Assembly (NCBI GenBank): GCA_037349105.1
Contig: JAYJMM010000114.1
Coordinates: forward strand, 2,170,001-2,234,000
From: Limnomonas spitsbergensis
Lineage: Eukaryota > Chlorophyta > Chlorophyceae > Chlamydomonadales
Length of the DNA: 64,000 nt
Direction of reading: 5' to 3'
A program made the translations under genes and the position numbers. This document shows, piece after piece, positions 22,612 to 34,400 of this stretch. How positions within the stretch are numbered: the stretch's first letter is position 1; every line of letters begins with the position of its first letter. The notes below the pieces were generated by a model. The model was not told the origin of the DNA. It searched no databases and saw nothing but the letters and a program-made list of their open reading frames with translations.

Positions 22612-22776
22612 GATAATAGGATATTTAAAGGAGTGGAGAACTACTGAGGGACAGCGCAGTGACAGAGACTCAGAACCTTGGAATGAGTGACCACCGGTAG
22701 TGGGTCGTCCGTCAGTGCCTGTTGAGTGGTGTATCGGACACTCATGCATGCCGATAGATCCAATCAAGGAAGCGGC

Positions 22777-23100
22777 CTACCTACCGGCATCCTCTCGCAA
22801 TGCGGCAGGCAGCATTATCCCCCTTCTCCTCGATCGAAGTGCAGGTGGTGGTCGACACTGGGGGTGAGCTAGGTGAGCAAATAACCCACTGTGGAATAAT
22901 ACTACTGGGCCGATTTTAAACAGCAGGTATGCGAGATTAAATAATAATGCTGCAGCGCAAAGAAACATCACCAACGCCACGACAATCTGCATGCTGATCC
23001 ACGGATACGGGTTCCAGAATGGGCCGATTTGCTGACAATCTGTCCATGTCTGATCGGACACTACTCGGCACATGCGGCTGACGTGTCAGCACTGATCCGT
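22777..23100 (-). promoter_or_regulatory. Candidate 5' leader exon and upstream region of TLP-C
   Basis: The sequence before the donor at 22785 (GAGGATGCCG then GTAGGTAGG) is conserved upstream of copy A (donor after 4467) and copy B (after 12916). B and C share a CCCTCAG acceptor-like site before the coding ATG, and in B a spliced leader would carry a stop before the ATG. This fits an untranslated first exon. In C the segment is also open and contains a hydrophobic run, so a coding exon cannot be excluded. Confidence 0.4.
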
Positions 23101-23684
23101 GGTGGTTCCCAAACAGAACCTGGAGATTTCGCAGGTAATAATCCCTAAATATATCTCATGTCTGCTGTAAGTAGTAGGTCTGCTATCTGTTCCTATCATG
23201 CCCACTGATCATGTTCAGTTGAATGCTTGATGCTTAGTTGCCCAGGGTTACTGGTTTTTGCTCGCTGTCCTCACTGTTGTATTTAGTGTCTGTCATGTAC
23301 CGGTTTACGAGCACATGTCCCGGCCATGCATCAAACGTGGTGCTCTGCTAAACTGTAAAAACTTCACATTAAACTTTGCTAACTGTGTGCACATGAGAGA
23401 CTCCAAATCATCGGCAGCATGATGTTGATAGAGGAATAACAAGGACGGGTTGATTGGTTGCTTGACAAGGAGACAGGACCAGTCCCAGTGTTACCCAGTC
23501 CGGCCGTATTCAGTGAGCCAGAAATTAAGTCCATGAAGTACGTTGTTTTAGAAATATAAGCGCTGAAATCATGTGATGACAAGGCACTGTGGCAGACTGT
23601 CTGGAAGGGTACCAATTTGCGACATGACAGGCCCCCCAGTTTATCTACGATGGCCCCATCCAAAAAAAGTACGGTAACCTGATT

Positions 23685-23840
23685 CAATCCCGTACCGTAT
23701 TCCGTCCCATCCCGTACCGTTTGACCGGACCGTTTGGAACTACCGTATTGTCCATTTTCTTACTAGCCCATCCCATTATGTCCGTACCGTACCGTTTGAC
23801 CGTACCGTACCGTTTGACCGTACCGTATTCCGTACCAGGT
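23685..23840 (+). repeat. CCGTACCGT / TTGACCGTACCGTA short tandem repeat
   Basis: Interleaved CCGTACCGT, TCCCATCCCGTACC and GTTTGACCGTACCG words repeat over about 150 bp. No coding potential is seen. Confidence 0.85.
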
Positions 23841-23995
23841 TACCCTGGACAGTCCACCTAAAAGTGTCGCCGCCTGGCTGGGTAAACTGGGATAGCCAGA
23901 GGGGGCAGATCGGATTTTCAGAAATCACAATTCTCTGGCCTTTGGGGTCTGCAGGTTGAGCTAGCTCTTGTGCAGTAAGGAATGTCACCCTTGGC

Positions 23996-24338
23996 GTTTG
24001 CCTTTCCGGCCTTCTCTTTTGGTCCTTTTTGTTGTTGTTGTTGTTTGCCCCCTTTTTATTTTCTTCTCTCCTCCCTTATGATCAGTGTGGGGCGCCCTCG
24101 CGGCCAAGCAGGGGTGGGATACGCTTGCTTTGTGGATTTATTTTTAGAGGCTTTGTTGCGGGCTAGTCTCTAGTGGAACTCAGGGGTTGGACTTGGTCTT
24201 CTTTGCTTTCCCGGCCACTCCTTTTGTTCCTTTCCCCTCCTCTTCCTTTTAGTTTCTTCTTTTCTCCCTTCTGAACAGATGGGCGCCCACGCGGCCGAGC
24301 TTTGAGCGGCGGGCCCAAAGGTGTAACGTTATTGACCC
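23996..24338 (+). mobile_element. Composite (dimeric) LINE-tail element, copy 2
   Basis: Same order and internal junction as the element at 12121-12465: GTTTGCCTTTCCGGCC start, GGGGCGCCCTCGCGGCCAAG junction and GGTGTAACGTTATTGAC end. Confidence 0.72.
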
Positions 24339-24887
24339 TTGGCATTTATTGAGTCGTTTGGGATAGTAACGGCTGCTTGTCAGTCGGCCCACCATTGTTA
24401 ATCAATCACTGTTTGGTTGGAATAAGAAAAATCAACTATTTTCACTTCACCAGATCTGCGCAATTACGGTTGTTGGTCTGGATCACACAAAAGGCACACG
24501 ATGCCAGCATGCCTATCATCACTGCAAGTTGCAGGGCTCAGTTTGGGGTTCAGGACACACAGGGTGCGTGCGCGCCCCTCTTTGACCCCCACCCCTGTCG
24601 CTGTCGAGCATTCAGAAACATGCTCAACTCGAGTAGTCCATAGCACGCGTCACCCACGACGATCTCCACCTGCCCAGCCCCGTCTCTGCCAGCAGATGCC
24701 ACCGCAGCATCAACGAGCTGCTATAACCTGGCCTCGGCCGCCCAGAGCGGCCGCTCGGGCGGCGCAGGCGCTGCTGTCTGTTATGGTGGCAGCGGCGAGA
24801 AAGAGGGTTCAGGGCCTTGGCGGGTCCCTGCAGCCATCAGCTGAGGCTGGTTGAGCACTGCGGCGGCTGGTGGAGGCCGACCTGGCC

Positions 24888-24950
24888 GTGTCAATGTAAC
24901 ACCTTTGGGCCCTGCTATAAAAAGGCTCGGCCGCGCGGGTGCCTATCTAA
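24888..24950 (-). mobile_element. Solo LINE tail, reverse
   Basis: TCAATGTAACACCTTTGGGC followed by AAGGCTCGGCCGCGCGGG. This is the 3' terminal motif without upstream LINE sequence, like many short copies in the window. Confidence 0.6.
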
Positions 24951-25892
24951 GAGGCCCACCCGGCCCACCCAGCCGTGTGCTGCGCAAACCGAGCAGCCTC
25001 TCATGGCGGAGCCTGAGGAGGAGGAGGCATGAGAGTGAGAGGACCGGGCCCGGTCCGCAATTCGCACTGAAACAACCGAAAGGCCGGGAACACACAGCCC
25101 AGCACCATTGATTATTTGCAAGGCCCAGGACAGCCCATCATGGGCCAGGGTCCACAAACACACCGCCAAGGAGCATGCACGTCATGGAGGCCACGTCGAC
25201 AGCAGCACCCATGATCGGGTTAAAGAGTTCATGGCGAAGCATGATTAAGGATTAATGTAATTAAGGATTAATGTAAAACAGGATTAACGTAAATGTTCAT
25301 GTGTAATACTTACTGTAGACTTGTTTTGCCTCCTCGAACGAGGAATACATTTTGTTGTTCGCTTTAGCGCGCTTCACTGGAGAACTTCTTTTGACGTCCC
25401 AAAAGTGGCGTTTTCCAGATAAGTTGGGGTTTTTATAAGGCGCGACGGCGAAACACCATTAATTCTGTGCGGAGGCAAAGAGCGTCTCCGGTAGTCCACA
25501 CCTTTAATCATGCGCCACCTCTTCGCCACTATTCCATTCCATACCCCACACTTGTCCCCCACACACGGCCCACGCACCTGCAGGTGCTCACCCCCCTCCA
25601 CCCTAAACCCATACTTGGCCCATCTGTGGGTTTCAGTGTTTCTTTTTTCTTGAATCAGCTACATGTCAGGTACACTCCGGCCGCTGGCCGGAGACCCCAT
25701 TCTTGGTCAGCCTTGCAGCTTTGGTCACCTATTACAGGCCGGTCCAGGTTTGGTCCTGCTGGGGCCTTTGGCAGCCGCTGGGCGGCCTGCCAAAGATGAA
25801 CGTTTAGCCGGAAAAAGAGGACACCGGTGGCTTCACCCCCAATCTCTCCCTAGTACCCCACCCTCGATATCCTACACGGTATCTAGATCGCC

Positions 25893-26045
25893 GGGTTCCA
25901 TGTTCCTGCTCCCTCACTATGGAGGGTGGCATGGCTGCACCATGGTCCTGGCTGTGCATGGTAGCTGAAATTGAGCCCAGTCATTCTACCGGCCCCACGC
26001 GGCCGAGCGTTAGGCAGGGCCCAGCGGATACGCACCGTTCTTAAC
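25893..26045 (+). repeat. Second tail subfamily, copy 2
   Basis: Matches 12590-12735: GGGTTCCATGTTCCTG, GGCATGGCTGCACCATGG and CCCACGCGGCCGAGC, ending GGGCCCAGCGGATACGCACC. Confidence 0.65.
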
Positions 26046-26109
26046 CCGAACACGGTCCACTTACAGGTCCTTACCCATCATCCACCCGATACCCTTCACT
26101 TGCTAGCTC

Positions 26110-27605
26110 TTACACCCCCCCAGCAGCCCACCTGCGTGCCCATGCCTGCGCTCCGTCCACGGCTCCCGTCCACAGGGCCAGACGGCAGTTGGGACAAGTG
26201 CTGTGCCGCTCCATCCACAGATCTATGCAGCTCTGGGGTGGGAGGAGGCACAGTAGGAAGGAGCGGAGGGAGGGGGGAGAGGGTCAGGAATTGATGGGAG
26301 GGGGCGGTAGCTCACCTAGTGCTACGGCCAAACGGATGGCTTCCTCATTCCACGGCCTCAGGGCGTATTATTTATTTCTATATATATATATTTTTTTTTG
26401 TATTTCTTATTTTTTATTTACTATGAGGGAGGGGGGAGGGAAACAGGAGTCCACAAATTGAGAGGGGTTGAAGAGGGGATCATGAGGTGAGACATACGAC
26501 GGTCCCTACATAATTTGTTGCAGTTGCTAACACGCTACCATTTCCACTCATCCCCAAAATGCATGAAAGGCTTCGCAGCCAGGCAGCCGGCACCTAGCGA
26601 GACACCTATTGAACTCCAGACATGCAGTGGCGCAGGGCCCTCAGTGTACCGCCGATGATAATGGTGCAGACGTGGCCTCCGCCCATTCCACACTGTTTCC
26701 CTAACCCTCAGGCCCCTGCGGACCTTAGTTTTTATTTCCGAAGGGCCTACATCACGATGACCCCTGGTTCAGCAGCCTAATGACAATTGACAAACCTGCA
26801 AGATCTTTTGCTGGGGGGGATTAGGGTTTGAGTTTTGGGGTACAGGGATCAAGGTCAACTAGTACACAGGCTGAATTCCCTAGGTCAGACATGATGTACC
26901 TGCAGGGAGGCCGCCTGAAGAGCTGAACCCGAAACCCTAGATCTTCAGGCTGGATCCTCAGCCTAGATCTTAGATCCAGCACACGCCAGCGTACCTACCT
27001 GATGGAACACGTGCATGCAGGGCAGCCGTCTGAGGTCCTCCCCGGCCTCAAAGTCACAGATGCACACTGAGCACTGCGGCACTCCCACATCCACATCCTC
27101 AGACTCAGAGCCAGACTCATCCCTGAGGTCCACGGCCTCCTCTGCTGCTGCTGTTGATGTTGCTGCCGCCTCTGCTGCTGCAACTGCTGCGGCTGACGCT
27201 GGCGGGTCTTTGGCGACTTTGTCCAGCCAGCGCGCCCCCAAGACGCCCTCTCGTCTCCCTGCTATATCAGCCCTCTTCGCCTCATCTTGGCCCAGGATGC
27301 CCTCCTCATCAAACACCTTGACAGCCTGGTCCCCCACCTTGCGTTCTTTCACTCCTGCTGCTGCTTCCTCCGATGCGCCATCTGTACTTGACTGAGCAGC
27401 TGGCTCAGCCTGGGAGGGCTGTGCCTCCTGCCCCTGCTGCTGCTGCTGCTGCTGCTGCCCCTGCTGCCCCTCCTGTCCTAGAGTAATCTGATCCGGTGCA
27501 GCCTTCTGCTGCTGGTGCTGTCGCTCTTGTTGCAGCTGTGCTGCTGCAGTTGAAGCAGCCTCTACTGCCTGCCGCCGGTTTCGCTCCAGTGTGGCAGGGT
27601 CATAC
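26110..27605 (-). CDS. RING-0: last two exons of a RING-H2 finger protein (5' part not found)
   Basis: Exon 27605-26999 starts after a CTGCAG acceptor and is open for 202 codons. It is rich in Gln and Ala, then acidic, and ends PQCSVCICDFEAGEDL...CMHVFHQ at a GTAGGT donor. Exon 26232-26110 continues SCIDLWMERHSTCPNC and stops at 26110. Together they give a full RING-H2 (C-x2-C-x14-C-x-H-x2-H-x2-C-x10-C-x2-C), the zinc-binding module of E3 ubiquitin ligases that binds the E2. The split position equals that of RING-1, and about 45 bp of intron after the donor is nearly identical in the two. No ectodomain or membrane exon was found upstream before the tandem array at 29.4 kb. The gene may be truncated or its 5' exons displaced. 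Confidence 0.68.
26370..26425 (+). repeat. AT-rich simple sequence
   Basis: ATATATATATA followed by a T run and TTATTTTTTATTTAC, downstream of the RING-0 start of reading and inside its last intron. Confidence 0.7.
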
Positions 27606-29430
27606 CTGCAGGGAGACAGGGTTTGGGGGGGATGGGGACAGGGTTCAGGAATTCGGTCCAGGAAGAGAGGGTTCAGGGAAACAGGCTGGGATCCATGGGC
27701 AAGGCTTTATGTTGGAGATGGAGGCAGGGCTCATGAAAGCAGGCTTGGGAGAGGAATGAGGTATGTGATTGGGCAATGACTGGTCAGCTGGCATTGTTGG
27801 TTCGATACAAAAGCCAGTGAATCTCCACCTTTTTTACACAAACTTTGCATTTGCAAGTCATGCTGTCTGAGGCGTGGGTTTCGGGAGCCATCAGCTCCTT
27901 CATCGCTCTACTGGGCAGCACAGAAGAAACCCACCCTCGAGAACTGAGGCTGAGCTGGCTGCATGGGGAGGCAGCGTAAGACCAAGCTTAGCATCATTCC
28001 TGCTGTCTTGATTTGTAGTGCGGCAGAGCTGCGCCGGGCTAAGTCCTCAGCGTACTGTTTATTTGAACACTATTTAGCAGTAATCATTTAGCTGTCATGA
28101 AGGGCCTAAGGCTGTGAGGCGTGGTGCATTAAACCCTGCTGCTGCTTGGCCACTGGCCTGTCCAGGGCTGTTCCCCATCGGCCTAGCCGTGGCCGCCTGG
28201 CCGCTCCCCCAGACATGGTATGGTGAGGACTCAAGTAAACACCGACGGAGCGGGTTTGGTAGCCTGTCTCCAGCTGTCCATGCTCGAGCATCCATGACAC
28301 ACATTTAAACCGTACTTTCCGGCCTGGTCTTTCAGTTGCTAAGTTGCTCTAGTTGCTAAAAGGTATTCTACCGTATGCCGCTCACTTAAACAACAGGAAC
28401 CTGGCTGCAATGTTCTCGGGCACGCCACAATTGCCGACACCGCGGGCAACGCCTCTGCCGATTGCCACGGACACCCCGAGGCTCCTGAGCTCGTCCACCG
28501 TCATGCTTCCTTGTGGGGTCCGGTAGTACCGAGAGTTCCGGACATTCAGGGCGCTCCGGAAAGGGTTCAGCTCGTCTTGGTGGAGAGGAGGAGAGAGGGT
28601 CCCAGAGCTTGGGGCGCGCATGCTTGTTATCGGCTGTCGCCGCTCGCTCGCTCTCAGCCTGTGTCTGATATACATAAGAAGATACCGGAATACATCACGC
28701 ACACCGTGTATTGGCACACCCGGGGGCATGAATGCAGCTTTTTGCCTGATGTGTGTACAGGTCTCAATTGAAGGTTCGCAAATGCACTTTAGTAGATAGG
28801 AGCTGACTCAGCGCGGGTGCGCTGGCATTTTAGAGCAGCTGCAGAGTTGCCCGGGTTTAAAGGATGTACCGGTTTGCAGCTTTTGAAGGCCAGGATGCAT
28901 ATGCGGGGCGGGACGACGAGGAAGTGGCGTCTACTGATGTCAGAGCAGGTGAACAAAACGGGAAGGTAAAACCTCTGTTTGCCGGTTTGATTACGTGATG
29001 AACCGGGCCTGCCAGAAAGGCGCAGGATAGGCTTCCTTAGGAGTTAGGGCCTAGCCAGCTTGGATGACGCACTCAGAGGTTTCGATGGAACACGGAGGCC
29101 TTGGTTCTCGTGATAGTTGCATGGGCAGGCCACTAAGACTGGACTCCCGTGAGAACGAAATCACAGATGTCATACAGATCCAGATTTAAGATGGCAACGA
29201 GTTGCACTTTCCCCCCGCCGCAAGGGCGCAAGGTCGGCCCTGCTGCTGGGGGGCGTACTACCGTAAAAGTTTCCTCCTGCATCTCAATGATGCTGGTCAT
29301 AAGCAGATTCCTCTCAGGCTGTCAGCAGCCCAGGCTCTAAGCAAGCCTCATCCATGGAAGCCTGACATGGATAGTTGGATACTGCTGAAGTGCAATAGCT
29401 GGTTTACCCAAGCTCGACGTACTACCGGTA
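27606..29430. other. Upstream of RING-0: one candidate exon, otherwise no gene seen
   Basis: On the minus strand 28580-28387 is open (PQGSMTVDELRSLGVSVAIG and onward, ending FLLFK and a stop). It is GC-richer than its surroundings but resembles no family I recognise and does not join RING-0 in phase. The remainder shows no supported exon. Confidence 0.35.
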
Positions 29431-29540
29431 CCAAAAAATAAAGTTCCATGGCATGGGCATCAATCATCTCTGTTCTTTTGATTATCATACTACCATACCG
29501 GTGCTTGGCCCTTATCCAAAAGGTGATTGGGTGATTGGGT

Positions 29541-29615
29541 GATTGCGCAGATTGATGTTGTCAGTCTACCCAAAACAAATGGGCAGACTGACTGACAACA
29601 TCAATCTGCGCAATC
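29541..29615. repeat. Hairpin-forming inverted repeat in array unit 1
   Basis: Arms 29541-29571 and 29581-29615 pair over 31 nt with one mismatch and one 4-nt bulge (GACT), around the 9-nt loop AAAACAAAT. Identical hairpins are at 32140-32214, 34893-34967 and 37646-37720. Size and pairing would suit a small-RNA precursor or a short MITE; nothing shows transcription. Confidence 0.85.
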
Positions 29616-30084
29616 GCGGAGAGCCAAAAGTTGCAGGCCCATGGCTAGGAATGCACTGCTCCAAACTGCAACTGGCCCACGGCCTACTGAGGAGCCAGTT
29701 TCCAGAAGTTGCAGCTGCAGCTCACCATTGCGTAACCTTGGGCGCAGCCTTCCGTATGCCCATGATAACATACCTTGTTCTACTTGTTCATAATGTATTA
29801 CATTTCTGGGTTACCGGTAAGCATAATTGAAGACCGCGGGGGCTTTGGGCAGCAGCCATGCCATGTCAATGACATAACACTTGTGGCCCAGTCTGAAAAG
29901 GCTCAACCCGTGAGCCCGATTGTTTGAGTGGTATGGAGGAAAATACACAGGCCATGCCATGTATACCCTTTTGGTAGTCCTAAGCCCTTTTGGGGCAGGG
30001 CCCAGAGGTGTTATGTCATTGACCATTTTGGTAGTCAGCAACATTCCTGTTGGATTGCTTCCACAGCTCACCGACAATGAGGAG

Positions 30085-30740
30085 GCATGCATGAGGAGGC
30101 ATGCACGAGGAGGCATGCATGAGGAGGCATGCACGAGGAGGCATGCATGAGCAGGTATGCATGAGGAGGCATGCATGAGGAGGCATGTGTGGGGAGGCAT
30201 GCGTGGGGAGGCATGCATGAGGAGGCATGCGTGGGGAGGCATGCATGAGGAGGCATGCATGAGGAGGCATGCATGAGGAGGCTTGCATGAGGAGGCATGC
30301 ATGAGGAGGCATGCATGAGGAGGCATGTGTGGGGAGGCATGCATGAGGAGGCATGCGTGGGGAGGCATGCGTGAGGAGGCATGCATGAGGAGGCATGCGT
30401 GAGGAGGCATGCATGAGGAGGCATGTGTGGGGAGGCCCGCGTGAGGAGGCATGCATTAGGATGTATGCGTGAGGAGGCATGCATGAGGAGGCATGCATGA
30501 GGAGGAATGCATGAGGAGGCATGCATGAGCAGGTATGCATGAGGAGGCATGCATGAGGAGGCGTGTGTGGGGAGGCATGCATGAGGAGGCATTAGAGGCA
30601 TGCGTGGGGAGACATGCATGAGGAGGCATGTAAGAGGAGGCGTGGATGAGGAGGCATGCATGAGGAGGCATGCATGGGGAGGCATGCATGAGGAGGCATG
30701 CATGAGGAGGCATGGGTGAGGACGCATGCATGAGTAGCCG
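30085..30740 (+). repeat. 14-bp VNTR, array unit 1
   Basis: Head-to-tail copies of GGAGGCATGCATGA with variants (GGCATGCGTGGG, GGCATGTGTGGG, AGCAGGTATGCATG). The same VNTR spans about 32685-33485, 35440-36240 and 38190-38990. The unit 1 tract is shorter by 154 bp, exactly 11 repeats, which accounts for the whole length difference between units. Confidence 0.95.
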
Positions 30741-31284
30741 CGCGGAAATGACAAGTATGAGGAGCAACATGACTAAATGAGGCCTGTCGGTGACGAGCAT
30801 GCATGAGGGCAGCAGTGGGACCAAAAGGAGGCTAGGTCAATCAGGGATGACACCCAAATCTGAGAGCTGCAGTCATGAAAAGAGGAGGAGGAGAAGGCTT
30901 GTCTCGGGTTTAGGGGCAGAGCCAAGGGGCCAAAGGGGGGTTGAGGCACTAGGGTGGGCTGCGGGCTGTAAGGGGTAGGTCGGTGTGCCCACATGTCCTG
31001 GACCAAACTAGCGTCGCCAGTTTTTTGTTGCCGGTGCCCTGTGAAGCAGAGAATAATAGCGGGCGGCACTTCAATCAGGAGAAAGCCTGATTAGGACCAA
31101 GCCTGGACTCATGGCGGGCCATGCATGAGGCCTCCGGCAAGAGGCCGGTAGGTAGCTGAATGCTTGCTATGTCATGAACGAGGGCAGGTGTTTGCTCCAG
31201 ATGAGGTGCTGCACTTCACCATGCAGACGGATGAAAAAAGGCTGTGGTCTCACACTACTCTCACACAAGTGAAACTGAGGAGCC

Positions 31285-31407
31285 GGTCTGGTTTGCCTTC
31301 CCGGCCTTCCCTTTTGGTCCTTTTCTTCCTCTTTTTGCCCCTTTTTTAGTTTCTACAGTTGGGCGCCCACGCGGCTTTGAGCGGGCCCAGAGGTGTAACG
31401 TTATTGA
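31285..31407 (+). mobile_element. Monomeric LINE tail inside the array unit
   Basis: TTTGCCTTCCCGGCCTTCCC, pyrimidine-rich DNA, then ACAGTTGGGCGCCCACGCGG and GGCCCAGAGGTGTAACG. It recurs in each unit at +2753-bp steps (about 34038, 36791 and 39544). Confidence 0.7.
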
Positions 31408-34400
31408 CGCAAGTGAAACTGCAACGCCGCGATGGGAGTGGGTGCGTGTGTCACTGTGGCGTACAGACAGCACCATGCAATTTCATAATTCAAAAGCACT
31501 GGGTGTTGCTTCACATGAAGCCAAGGGCAGCGAAGTGAAGGGTGTGTGGAGGAAAGCGTCAAGTAGTCAATGCCATGGCATAAGTTCTAGAAAGCCCACT
31601 TAGAGAGATGCCTTGCTCAAATCTCACCGCCATGTCAGAGGCCCTCAAAAAGTCCAGTTGCATTGCAGTAGTTCAAGGTGTCAAGCCGAGGCAAAGCGTC
31701 GGTATGGGGACTGCAGGTTGCAGCTATTTATGGTGGGCTAAGCAGATGGGGCTATGAAATAATGGAGCTATTCATAGTGTGTGGGGGGGGTATAGCTGGG
31801 GTAGCCCACAGAGCCCTGGAACAACTAACGATGCACACTGCTAATGTACACTGGCGTCGGCAACGTCATACCGGAAGAAATGGCGGGAGAAATGCCAGGT
31901 TAAGACTGAAGCAGTGAGATACCTAGTGAGATAGGGGCGAATACCATGTACGTAAAAAAATAAGCATGTAACACAAGCATGGGTGCACCGCATATATTGT
32001 AATTACTAAATCAAGTTGTCAAGACATGGGCAAAAAATAAAGTTCCATGGCATGGGCATCAATCATCTCTGTTCTTTTGATTATCATACTACCATACCGG
32101 TGCTTGGCCCTTATCCAAAAGGTGATTGGGTGATTGGGTGATTGCGCAGATTGATGTTGTCAGTCTACCCAAAACAAATGGGCAGACTGACTGACAACAT
32201 CAATCTGCGCAATCGCGGAGAGCCAAAAGTTGCAGGCCCATGGCTAGGAATGCACTGCTCCAAACTGCAACTGGCCCACGGCCTACTGAGGAGCCAGTTT
32301 CCAGAAGTTGCAGCTGCAGCTCACCATTGCGTAACCTTGGGCGCAGCCTTCCGTATGCCCATGATAACATACCTTGTTCTACTTGTTCATAATGTATTAC
32401 ATTTCTGGGTTACCGGTAAGCATAATTGAAGACCGCGGGGGCTTTGGGCAGCAGCCATGCCATGTCAATGACATAACACTTGTGGCCCAGTCTGAAAAGG
32501 CTCAACCCGTGAGCCCGATTGTTTGAGTGGTATGGAGGAAAATACACAGGCCATGCCATGTATACCCTTTTGGTAGTCCTAAGCCCTTTTGGGGCAGGGC
32601 CCAGAGGTGTTATGTCATTGACCATTTTGGTAGTCAGCAACATTCCTGTTGGATTGCTTCCACAGCTCACCGACAATGAGGAGGCATGCATGAGGAGGCA
32701 TGCACGAGGAGGCATGCATGAGGAGGCATGCACGAGGAGGCATGCATGAGCAGGTATGCATGAGGAGGCATGCATGAGGAGGCATGTGTGGGGAGGCATG
32801 CGTGGGGAGGCATGCGTGAGGAGGCATGCGTGGGGAGGCATGCATGAGGAGGCATGCATGAGGAGGCATGCATGAGGAGGCATGCATGAGGAGGCATGCA
32901 TGAGGAGGCATGCATGAGGAGGCATGTGTGGGGAGGCATGCATGAGGAGGCATGCGTGAGGAGGCATGCGTGAGGAGGCATGCATGAGGAGGCATGCGTG
33001 GGGAGGCATGCATGAGGAGGTATGTAAGAGGAGGCATGCATGAGGAGGCATGCATGGGGAGGCATACATGAGGAGGCATGCATGAGGAGGCATGCGTGGG
33101 GAAGCATGCATGAGGAGGCATGCATGAGGAGGCATGCATGAGGAGGCATGCATGAGCAGGTATGCATGAGGAGGCATGCATGAGGAGGCATGTGTGGGGA
33201 GGCCCGCGTGAGGAGGCATGCATTAGGATGTATGCGTGAGGAGGCATGCATGAGGAGGCATGCATGAGGAGGCATGCATGAGGAGGTATGCATGAGGAGG
33301 CATGCATGAGGAGGCGTGTGTGGGGAGGCATGCATGAGGAGGCATTAGAGGCATGCGTGGGGAGACATGCATGAGGAGGCATGTAAGAGGAGGCGTGGAT
33401 GAGGAGGCATGCATGAGGAGGCATGCATGGGGAGGCATGCATGAGGAGGCATGCATGAGGAGGCATGGGTGAGGACGCATGCATGAGTAGCCGCGCGGAA
33501 ATGACAAGTATGAGGAGCAACATGACTAAATGAGGCCTGTCGGTGACGAGCATGCATGAGGGCAGCAGTGGGACCAAAAGGAGGCTAGGTCAATCAGGGA
33601 TGACACCCAAATCTGAGAGCTGCAGTCATGAAAAGAGGAGGAGGAGAAGGCTTGTCTCGGGTTTAGGGGCAGAGCCAAGGGGCCAAAGGGGGGTTGAGGC
33701 ACTAGGGTGGGCTGCGGGCTGTAAGGGGTAGGTCGGTGTGCCCACATGTCCTGGACCAAACTAGCGTCGCCAGTTTTTTGTTGCCGGTGCCCTGTGAAGC
33801 AGAGAATAATAGCGGGCGGCACTTCAATCAGGAGAAAGCCTGATTAGGACCAAGCCTGGACTCATGGCGGGCCATGCATGAGGCCTCCGGCAAGAGGCCG
33901 GTAGGTAGCTGAATGCTTGCTATGTCATGAACGAGGGCAGGTGTTTGCTCCAGATGAGGTGCTGCACTTCACCATGCAGACGGATGAAAAAAGGCTGTGG
34001 TCTCACACTACTCTCACACAAGTGAAACTGAGGAGCCGGTCTGGTTTGCCTTCCCGGCCTTCCCTTTTGGTCCTTTTCTTCCTCTTTTTGCCCCTTTTTT
34101 AGTTTCTACAGTTGGGCGCCCACGCGGCTTTGAGCGGGCCCAGAGGTGTAACGTTATTGACGCAAGTGAAACTGCAACGCCGCGATGGGAGTGGGTGCGT
34201 GTGTCACTGTGGCGTACAGACAGCACCATGCAATTTCATAATTCAAAAGCACTGGGTGTTGCTTCACATGAAGCCAAGGGCAGCGAAGTGAAGGGTGTGT
34301 GGAGGAAAGCGTCAAGTAGTCAATGCCATGGCATAAGTTCTAGAAAGCCCACTTAGAGAGATGCCTTGCTCAAATCTCACCGCCATGTCAGAGGCCCTCA

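Noticed and set aside
29811..30824. Long minus-strand frames reading MHASSCMPPHACLL in three phases
   Set aside because: They follow from the 14-bp VNTR, which is open in several frames at once. There is no start, splice or composition signal for a gene, and all four units show them.
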